NCBI GenBank assembly: GCA_021396245.1
Contig: WNYE01000005.1
Coordinates: 496,001 to 560,000 of the forward strand
Length of the DNA stretch: 64,000 bases
Source: Sporothrix humicola
Taxonomy: Eukaryota; Ascomycota; Sordariomycetes; Ophiostomatales; Ophiostomataceae
Direction of reading: 5' to 3'
Under the pieces are notes generated by a model. The model saw only the letters and a list, made by a program, of their open reading frames with translations, searched no databases and was not told the origin of the DNA. Position 1 is the stretch's first letter, and every line of letters begins with the position of its first letter. The position numbers were made by a program, and so were the translations under genes. Below are positions 56,204 through 64,000 of the stretch, one piece after another.

Positions 56204-58287
56204 TGTGAGTGAGGAGAGGAGAGATGTCGACGATGTCAACGCGGAAGGGATGAGAAAGGAGAGAGGATGACGATAAAGGCGGAGATGCAATGTCGATGTT
56301 GAGATGCGATGACGAGATAATGCCCTGACAACAATAGCCAAACAAAAGAAATAAGGAAACAAAGACAAGAAGTAAAGGAAAAGGAGTGCAAACACAGGAC
56401 ACGCCGTTCGTCGGGTGGTCGCGGCGTTGGCAGGGGACGATGGCGAGGAACAAGAGAACGAGAACGAGTGGTTGTTGAAAGGACCGCGGGAGATCTGTTG
56501 ACTGCCACTGGTCAGGTTCAACGGGAGGATGGTCGACTGGTCGCCTCCGTTGGTGTCATGTGGGCGTTTGTTGGGCTATGACGAATTGCTGATAAGGAAA
56601 GAGGAAAGGCCCAGGCACAGGGCAGATTAGGCAGGCTGCCAGTGCGGAAGGCGCGCAGCGCGGCGGGTCTGTTTTGGTGGAGACGGGCGTTGGTGCAGCT
56701 GCCTTGTTTCTCAGGCAGAACTCAACAATGTGGTCTAGATGGCGGAGATACCTACACACAAATTTTTGGTGTAAAGATACATATCTATCCATCCATACTC
56801 AAACCGTTACACGTGACGAGATCTATCACTGATTCATTCACCTCGCAATGCAAGTCCATCGCTGCGAACGAATGGATTTTCTGTTTTCCAATGCCATGAA
56901 ACTGGTTTGTGAACTTTAAATCTTGTCAACAAAGCTCACACAAAACCGTCTGTAGTTGGGGAACACAAGCGTGCACAGCAGATCATAGGCTGTGGATGCA
57001 CGTTGAGCTGTAATGCGCTGATTACGCATTGGGAGAGCTCGGTTGCCCAATCTAGCAGCTGCGAATTGGCGGCATTGGCGTTACGGCGTTCTCCATTGCA
57101 GCTGCCTGTTAGCGGGTCTGCACGCGTCCACCCGCAAGGCAAGAGCCTGATGCACAGCAGCTTCACAGTGGGCAAGAGAGGCAAGCACGACGGAGCTAAG
57201 CTCAATGGCGCCTGCCTATTATCGCACAGCGTGTCTTTCGTGTCTTTCGTCTCGTCTCCACACGTGTAATCTGACCTCCTTTGCTCCTCTGGCGATGACG
57301 CTCTACTCGTAATATCTCTTCTCTTCGTACGACCATCTCTCCTCTGCCGCAGCCAAACCTACGGTCCATCCTGGCCGTCCGGCATCCCTACGATCCTCCT
57401 CCTATCGACGATATCCTAAAAGACGCTGCACAGTCCGTCTATCCCCTTCCGTTCTCCTCCTTTTCCTCCTCTTTTCTTTCTCTCCTCCTCCGCAACATCG
57501 GAATCGTCGGTGCATTCACTTGCGTCATCCTGGCCGCGAGCTCCGACGTCACCTCCCAGCCCGACCTATAATCACCGCCCTTTCCCTATATTTCTCTCCG
57601 CGTTTCTCTTCTGCTTCACCTCTTTTCTCTTGTCTGTTTTCATCGTTTCTCCGCACCATCAGTTTGTCGACGCCATCCTTGTTCAATCCTCACCGAACGG
57701 CCTCCTCTTTTTCGACTCGTTTAAATTGCCAGCCATACATCATCAGCCCGTGTCTGTTGGCCCGCTGCTGTTTGCTCTGCCTCGCCTTTACGCCCTTTCG
57801 CCTTCTCCCCGTCATATTACCCGCCACAACGGTTCTGGGGAAGCTCTTTTCCTCTTTTTCCAGTCTTCTGAGAATTCTCTCCTCGCGTTCCTTGCCAATC
57901 TGTGCAGTGTTGAGCGTTTCTTCCCCCTCTACTCCACTTCCAACCCCCCTTGGCCACAGCGGGTTTCAAGATCACTTACGGACTTCATGCGTCCGCCATC
58001 TGGTGCGTATTTTCGCCTTTTCGTCTTTTCGAGCATTGTTTGAAGGATCCCGCCTTTTTGCTTTCCTGTGGCTCTCTTTTTTGTTTCTAGAGACCATGCT
58101 ATTCTTAGGGTCTGGCAGTGTTGCAGTGTTGCAGCATGGTTGCTTTATTTGGCATATCATCCCACCCCATTGTTGTTTTACTTTGCATCTTTCGTCTGGA
58201 CTTTTGATCTTTTGTTTCTTGTTTCTTTTTCCTTTCCCTTTACTTTTTTTTCTCTCCTCTATTCTCCACCAGACACATCTTCACACA
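56204..58287. promoter_or_regulatory. Divergent promoter region between atg15 and the VPS9-domain gene
   Basis: A 2.1 kb spacer between two divergent genes. The left end is purine-rich on the + strand (56200-56480, pyrimidine-rich for atg15) and the right end pyrimidine-rich (57280-58280). In front of the VPS9 gene the frame is open for 256 codons without a stop, but it reads as S/F/L-rich low complexity, so it is taken as leader. A donor-like GTGCGT at 58003 and a CCACCAG at 58266-58272 could bound a leader intron; the branch point is unclear. Confidence 0.5.
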
Positions 58288-60819
58288 ATGAAAAGACCCC
58301 AACTAACAATGTTCTCCAGCTTGACCGAGACGTTCATGGCGCCGGCTGGCTCAAAAGACGCCGCTTCGGCCGGCAAGGCTGCTTCCGGCAAGACGACGAC
58401 AACGACGGGCACACGGCCGAGCCCTCTGCGGTCCAACAAATCCGCTTCCAAAACAGACACAAAGACGTCCAAGTCGGCATCAAGCTCACGACAACCGTCT
58501 ATCGTTTTGGACGGGACTCCCGCCGATGAGGTAGCTTCGACAGACAAAAAATCACAGCAAGACAAGGACAAGGATGCACCATCGGCCTTTGACACGTTTG
58601 GGGACGCAGCAGGCTCCGATGACAACACCCCGGAGCCGCCACGGGCATCCGTCGACATGGACGAGCTGCCCATTGAGCTGATCGGCCTAGCAGATAGGTA
58701 TATACACGAACGCCCTCTCCAAATTGTTCCAAGTACTAATAGATACTGACCTTTCAGCTTCATCGAGTCACTGCAGGCCAAAGTGCACCCTACACCTCCA
58801 AACATCGACAGCCTCTCCCAAAAGTTCCAGGACTTTTATGCTACCGCCTCTACCCACATTGCTACACACATTGCCGCCCTAGCCATGCGTCAAAACCGCG
58901 AACGCTCACCACCACCACCCATCACATCCCGCGTCTCGGCTGCCAGTATTTTGAGGAGCAAGGCCGCATCCATTGGCAGCAAGGACAAGTCTGCCACGCC
59001 GCCACCACCACCACCAAAGAATGATGCTGAGCAGCGGATGCTTTCGTCGGAAGAAATCGCCGAACGGAAACGGGCACGGCGTGCCCTGGAGCAGAAGAAA
59101 GGGCTGATGGAAGAGGCTGCTGAGCGGAGGCTCTGCGAGGGTATCTACGATTGCATCTACCGGCACAGAACCACCCAGGACGAGGCACAGGATGAGAAGC
59201 TGCGGTCCAAGACGGCCGCCCTTGATTTGGTGGGCATAAGCCCGGCCGATCTCGGTGTTGACCTGGGCGTACCAGCCGATGCCTCGCCCGAAGCCGTGGC
59301 CACGCGGCTGAAAGAAGTGCGCGAGTGGCTGGAGCCCGCCCGCAAGCAGCTTGTCCAGATGGGCCAGACACACTACCCGCTCGGCAAGCTGAACCGCCTT
59401 AAGGCGGCGCACAAGAGCATTGTGGACACCCTGGCACACTTCCACCCGTCTTCGTCGGCCGACGAGATCATGCCCATGCTCATTTACACGCTGATCACGC
59501 TGCCGCCCGAGCAGCTCAATGTCGTCAGCGACCTCAACTTTATCCAGCGGTTCCGGTGGGAGCAGAAGATGGAGGGCGAGGCTGCGTACTGCTTGACGAA
59601 CCTGGAGGCATCGATCAGCTTCTTGGAGACGGTAGACCTGTCTACACTCCGTGCCGACGAGGCGCCCTCGGGCCCCGTCAAGACTCCCGGGATTGAGACA
59701 CCCAAGACGGAGACGTTCCCACCAGCATACTTTGCCCAGCAGGGCCTGACGGCGACAGCAGCAACGCCCAGCGCGCCCGAAGTGAGCACTGGCGAGGCAT
59801 CCGCAACCACAGCCGGCATCAAGCCGTCAACTTCACCATCAGCAGGCCTTATTGCAGCTGTCCAACTGCGGAACCGGCGGCTGAGTGATCTGGTCAACAC
59901 GCCGGCGCATGCATTGAGCACGGCAAGCGATGCGGTTATGAACACGTTCAACGCAGCCGACCAGGGCCTCAAGACGATCGGAAACAGTCTGGAAGGCAGT
60001 TACCGGTTGTTGTTTGGGCGATTGGGCCAGACACAGCAGCAAGCGGCGTCAGGGCCGGCAGCGGACGGTGCTGCCACAGCGGATGTTGTCCTACCAAAGA
60101 CGCTTGACGATGCACGCAAACTCGTGACGACGCCGCCCCTAGTGAGCGAGGACGAAGCATCAGTCAATGGGGATGAACAGCAACAAAAGGACAAGACGCC
60201 ACAGACAACGCCGCCTCCACCAAGGAAGCAGTACAGACGCATCTCCAGTCTCAACATGTCGACCAGCGCAGCCAACAAGGACAAGGACGCCAAGGACACG
60301 AAAGACACCAAAGACAGCAAGGACGACAGGATGCTGAATATTTTGGCCGGCCGTAAAGCGACGTCCCGTGACCCGAGTGCAGACAGTTCAAGAAGTTCAC
60401 GGAAAGCGTTGGGAGACGACGACGCAGCGTCCACGACAAGCAATGCCACCGCTTCATCGGCGGCCAACCCAGCCCTCCTCGACTCGGTCCGCAACCTGGG
60501 CAACTCGTTCAACCCCATGTCGCGGCTATCGAGCATTGGCAACTTCCGCGGTTTCGGACGCACGGCGTCGACGTCTTCCGCGCCTTTGGCGGCGTCTGTT
60601 TCTGGCGTCGAAAAACCGGCCGAGGGCGGCGACCTGGCGACGGCCTTTCCCGACATTGCCGGTGCACTGCCGCCAAAACCACATGTGGCGCCGCCCATCA
60701 AGCGGTTCATGGAGCTGCACAACCCGGGCGAGCTGCGGATCAATGAGGTGATGGATCTGCTGAGGGACTACCGGCGGCTAGCAACTGCTCTCAAAGACCT
60801 GAACGCTTTTGACAAGTAG
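58288..60819 (+). CDS. VPS9-domain guanine nucleotide exchange factor (Rab5-type)
   Basis: Exons 58288-58697 and 58758-60819 (60-bp intron splitting S137) give 823 residues. The N-terminal 135 residues are low complexity (K, S, T, D). The helical lead-in begins near 230 (LSSEEIAERKRARRALEQKKG), and the VPS9 core at about 290-425 includes the key stretch DEIMPMLIYTLITLPPEQL (from residue 372), then NVVSDLNFIQRFRWEQKMEGEAAYCLTNLEASISFLE. The core Asp/Pro residues (D372, P376) and the Y-L-T helix are present. VPS9 proteins load GTP on Rab5/Vps21-type GTPases in endosomal and vacuolar traffic. Residues 430-780 are disordered. No CUE domain is seen, so it is more like Muk1 or S. pombe Vps902 than Vps9. 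The start is the first well-placed ATG after the CT-rich leader; an ATG 7 codons further in or upstream in-frame ATGs are alternatives. Confidence 0.88.
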
Positions 60820-61406
60820 CAAGGCAGTACATATTGTAAAAGAGAGAGATAGACGTGCTGCTTTGCTTTTGTTGCGGTTAGCATTCCCTGATTTGGCCAC
60901 GACGACTCTTGTTGGCAATCTTTGATTTACCTAGAGAAACAGGGGAAACTGGAGCAAGCAAATACACTATTTAATACGGATTACTTTCCAAAGCATTTGA
61001 GACAAGTGTGATTCAATGGTATCCAATTTTCTATGGGAGAGATGATGCTAAAAACGCTGTCCAATGAAGAAGTAAGAATAACAAAAGAAAAAGAAGAGAA
61101 GTGAAGAGAGAAGAGAACGAAAGAGTAACGGCCTAGGCGTCTTTTTTGTGTAAAATATAACAGTGTAGATTATATCGAAAAAGAAAAGGGGGAAACGAAA
61201 AAATAAACAAAGAGAGTATGTACCATCAGAGCAAAGAAAAGAATGAAAGAAAAAGCAATTTTAATCAGAAACGAAAAAGGTTATAAAGCCCCTAATGAGA
61301 TAAAAAAAAAACGCCTAGGCACAACGCACATGCATGCAACAGGAAGAGACACAAAGCACAGACACGAAGCAGAAACAATCTAATCAGTTGACGTCACACA
61401 CATCTC
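60820..61406. other. Convergent 3' region between the VPS9-domain and alpha-actinin genes
   Basis: 587 bp, purine-rich and A-rich on the + strand from 61060 to 61320, with no coding signal. A CRE-like octamer TGACGTCA lies at 61389-61396, just past the alpha-actinin stop codon; its position makes a promoter role unlikely. Confidence 0.5.
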
Positions 61407-64000
61407 CTAGAACCCGCTCGCCATCTTCCTTGGGCTCTGGCTGCCGGGCGGCAGCGAGTAGGACGAGGATGACGATACGGAGGACGTCGAGTTGTGCTTG
61501 TACTGCTGCTGTGAAGATGCGGTAGACGCTGACGAGAAGGTGGATGCTTGTGATGGTGTTGCCGAGGCGGGCGCGGCACTAGATTGAGACGCAGCCTGTG
61601 CCGACGGCTCCAGATCGCCCATCATCTTGTCCATGAAGGTAATGTAGTCGTACTGCGGGGTGCCGCGATCTTCGGCGAGATCGGGACCGGCATGGCGCGG
61701 CATCATGGTGACGAGCTTGTCAATGACCTCGTCGGGCACCAGCGAGTGCCGCAGGTCCATCTCGGTCACGTAGGGCTTGCCGTCGGCGACTTCGCGGAAG
61801 GACTGGAAGACCTGCTCGGCAGTGTTCTGGTCCTCGGTGACCTCGACCATGAAGCGGATAAACTGCTCAAAGGAGACGCGGTCCTTGTGAATGGTGATGG
61901 AGCCGTTGCCGGTGGTGGTGCTGGCGGCGTCCACAAAGTACTCGTGCATTTCGTCTTCGGAGAATACCAGACCCAGCGACGCGAGGGCGGCCGAGAACTC
62001 GAGCTCCTGCAGAGCGTTGCTGTCGTCGCGGTCAAAGTGGCGGAAGACGGACTCAAACTCCTCGAGCTGGATGGGCGTCAGGTTGGTCATGCTTCGGGCG
62101 ACCATCTGGTTCTCGAGGAAGGCCAGCTTCTTGGACACGCTGGCCTTGACGAGGCCCAGCTCGTAGGTCAGCTCGTCGTATGTGTACGTGGTGAAATCGT
62201 TCTCCTCAATGTTGGCTTCCTCGCACTGGGCGTCGACGGCCTCGATCGTGGCCAGGTACTTTTCGAGCGGCGGCAGGTTCTCAGACAGCTTGCGCACGTG
62301 GTGCAGCTGGTCCTCGACGTCGCCCTCGAGCCCGGAAATGGCCAGCTGGACGGTGTTGAGAGCCAGGGCAAAGTCGTTGGCCTTGTCAGCAAAGGACTTG
62401 CGCAGGTTGTTCTTGATGTCGCGGATCGTCTCGTTGATCAGCTGGCCGCGGCTCATTTCCGACGTGGTCAGTGCCGTCCATTCGCGGTCCATGACCTCGA
62501 GACGCAGCTCAGCCGGCGGCTCGTAGGGCCGCAGGCGGTAGGTGCCGAGCTTTGTCTTGATGTTGCCCAGCAGTGTAGCCAGCTCGCTCTTCTCGGCGAC
62601 CCATTGCCGCTTCTGGCCGCGCTTGTAGGACGCAAAGGCAGTGGCCTGGGCTTTGGCGTCGGCATAGGTGCCTGCAAACTTGGCAGACTGCCAGTCGCCG
62701 ACTTGGGCGCGGATCTGGCGCAGCAGCTCGGCCACACGGCGCTCGTAGGCGCTCTGCATTTCCCAGGCGCCCTGCATGTTGTTGACAAACTTTTCGACAC
62801 GGCGGCCGGCGTTCTCGACCTTTTCCATCTGCGAGAAGGCGTGGAACCAGTAGGCAATATACGTCATCAAACTGCGGTCGTCGGGCTTGGCAACATCACA
62901 GACATCCTCGACATCGAGCAGCTTGGGGATGCCAATCTCGCGGTGGGCCAGGTCAAAGGCCAGCTGCATGTTGCCGCGGCGGTCGTTCTTGTCGAGGGCG
63001 TCATAGTCGATCAGGTCGGGGCGGTGGATGTCGAGCAGCGCGCAGAATGCCAGGCCGTCGTTCCAGCTCGCGCTGAAATCACGCACATCGACCTCATCGT
63101 AGCACGCCGTCTTGCGCTGACACCACAGCAGCAGACCTTCTTTGGCAGTCATGCCCTCCTCGTGGATGTCGCTGATCGTGAACCGCAGAATCAGCGTCCA
63201 GATGAGGCCCAGGATGATCTTGCGGTTGCCGTCGACGACGTCTTCGGCGCCAATGTTGGTCATTTGGATGCCTCGCGATTTGATGAAATTCAGCGACAGA
63301 TTTGCATTCTCGAACCGCTGCACACGCAGCTTCGGTTTGGCGGCGTAGCGGCCCAGCGACTCGTTGGACAGGCACTCAAGCAGGTGGATGAGCATGACGC
63401 CGTCGCTCAGATCACCAACAAGGTCCTTGACCTCGAGATCGCGCTCCTGCAGCTTCGTGTTGAGCCATTTTGTAAACGTCTTCTCCTGCACCTTGATCCA
63501 CCGCTGCTGCTCTGCGTAGGCCATTCTGGCGAGGCCTCCTTCTTCTGAGTTCGAGGAAGTATTTGGCGACGGGCTCGTGCTGCCGGCTCGACGGCTGGTC
63601 CAGTCCCAGTCTTTGGCTTCGCGGCCGCCGTTTGTGTCTCGGCGGGCGATGCTGTCAATGCTCTGTTCTTTCGCAGGATTGTTGTCGCTCAGGGCCACAC
63701 TCGCGGATCGCTGGATCCTGGCGGCGTGCAGCTGCTTTGCGTTTTGGCGACTGCGGGCAAGGGGCTTTTGTGGAGGAGGCTCGATCTGGCTTTGAGGAAA
63801 GTTGGCTAGAGTGGCAGTCGAGGGAATCGGCGGGGACGAGCTCGAGGAGATCGACGAAAGCGACGAGGCGGCACTGGCAGCGCTGACGAAGGAGGCGCGG
63901 CGAGAGTCAAAGTCGGCGTCGGCGTAGGAAGAGTCGACGACGTGGACGGGATGGACTGAGTCGTTGGAAAACGAGGCGGCAGAATATGAAGAAAACGAAG
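61407..64000 (-). CDS. Alpha-actinin, 5' end outside the window
   Basis: One open frame of 863 codons plus stop, in frame to the window edge; the first codon is not in view (a GTG near 63698 is internal). Order from the N-terminus: a Ser/Pro-rich extension of about 150 residues; two calponin-homology domains (EKTFTKWLNTKLQERDLEVKDL and LSDGVMLIHLLE, later GLLLWCQRKT and WNDGLAFCALLDIHRPDLIDY) forming the actin-binding region; spectrin-type helices (about 62880-62100); then EF-hand region HFDRDDSNALQELEF and a C-terminal Ca-insensitive EF-hand domain (NTAEQVFQSFREVADGKPYVTEMDLRHSL). The tail is S/T/Q/P-rich and ends MASGF. Alpha-actinin crosslinks actin filaments; in fission yeast (Ain1) it works in the cytokinetic ring. 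The loop D-R-D-D-S-N-A-L looks able to bind calcium. Confidence 0.94.
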   Translation of the reverse strand, partial: SFSSYSAASFSNDSVHPVHVVDSSYADADFDSRRASFVSAASAASSLSSISSSSSPPIPSTATLANFPQSQIEPPPQKPLARSRQNAKQLHAARIQRSASVALSDNNPAKEQSIDSIARRDTNGGREAKDWDWTSRRAGSTSPSPNTSSNSEEGGLARMAYAEQQRWIKVQEKTFTKWLNTKLQERDLEVKDLVGDLSDGVMLIHLLECLSNESLGRYAAKPKLRVQRFENANLSLNFIKSRGIQMTNIGAEDVVDGNRKIILGLIWTLILRFTISDIHEEGMTAKEGLLLWCQRKTACYDEVDVRDFSASWNDGLAFCALLDIHRPDLIDYDALDKNDRRGNMQLAFDLAHREIGIPKLLDVEDVCDVAKPDDRSLMTYIAYWFHAFSQMEKVENAGRRVEKFVNNMQGAWEMQSAYERRVAELLRQIRAQVGDWQSAKFAGTYADAKAQATAFASYKRGQKRQWVAEKSELATLLGNIKTKLGTYRLRPYEPPAELRLEVMDREWTALTTSEMSRGQLINETIRDIKNNLRKSFADKANDFALALNTVQLAISGLEGDVEDQLHHVRKLSENLPPLEKYLATIEAVDAQCEEANIEENDFTTYTYDELTYELGLVKASVSKKLAFLENQMVARSMTNLTPIQLEEFESVFRHFDRDDSNALQELEFSAALASLGLVFSEDEMHEYFVDAASTTTGNGSITIHKDRVSFEQFIRFMVEVTEDQNTAEQVFQSFREVADGKPYVTEMDLRHSLVPDEVIDKLVTMMPRHAGPDLAEDRGTPQYDYITFMDKMMGDLEPSAQAASQSSAAPASATPSQASTFSSASTASSQQQYKHNSTSSVSSSSSYSLPPGSQSPRKMASGF

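Noticed and set aside
57520..58287. N-terminal extension of the VPS9-domain protein
   Set aside because: The in-frame open stretch is S/F/L-rich and mirrors the CT-rich leader. It begins with TTG; an in-frame ATG near 58096 cannot be fully excluded.
61389..61396. CRE-like TGACGTCA octamer
   Set aside because: It lies just after a stop codon between two convergent genes, where a promoter element has no obvious target.
61584..63548. 654-codon open frame antisense to alpha-actinin
   Set aside because: It is a shadow of the GC-rich third positions in a clear alpha-actinin gene. The same applies to 6985-8313 (antisense to cdc123) and 50552-51670 (antisense to Vps72).

Overview
The window looks like nuclear DNA of a filamentous ascomycete, most likely a Sordariomycete. 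The support is a group I G-alpha protein of the GNA-1/CPG-1 type, fungal families (Cdc25-type Ras GEF, Atg15, fungal GH16 and GH64 glucanases, a C2H2 factor with a fungal regulator domain), short introns (58-133 bp) with GT..AG ends and CTAAC-type branch points, and GC-rich coding DNA set in long pyrimidine-rich or AT-richer intergenic DNA. The species cannot be named from this alone. I found no rRNA or tRNA gene, CRISPR array, intact transposon, virus or plasmid feature.

Twelve protein genes are supported. Left block (1-14.5 kb, gene-dense): G-alpha (gna-1 type, +), a DUF3716-like cysteine-rich protein (-), Cdc123 (-), the splicing factor Cwc21 (+) and a Cdc25 Ras GEF (-). Middle block (14.5-49 kb, gene-poor): an almost empty 17.8 kb stretch leads to a C2H2 transcription factor (+), then 4.9 kb to a GH16 glucanase-like gene (+), then 6.0 kb to a GH64 beta-1,3-glucanase gene (+). 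Right block (49.6-64 kb, dense): Vps72/YL1 (Swc2) (-), the autophagic lipase Atg15 (-), a VPS9-domain Rab GEF (+) and alpha-actinin (-), whose 5' end lies outside the window.

The genes do not form an operon or biosynthetic cluster. There are loose themes: signalling that converges on cAMP and Ras (G-alpha, Cdc25), vacuole and endosome traffic (Atg15, VPS9 GEF), beta-glucan remodelling (GH16, GH64), and nuclear functions (Vps72, Cwc21, the C2H2 factor). The three genes in the middle block each sit behind several kb of non-coding DNA with repeated CT-rich tracts on their sense strand, which resembles the long regulatory regions of developmentally controlled fungal genes.

Gene models were spliced by hand from reading frame, splice consensus and family motifs. 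Several upstream open stretches begin with TTG or GTG; I used the first plausible ATG instead. I found no convincing new multi-gene system. The items most worth a second look are a 28-nt terminal coding exon in cdc25, the 17.8 kb desert, a very large low-complexity insert in Vps72, and a GH64 enzyme with no visible signal peptide and a hydrophobic tail.
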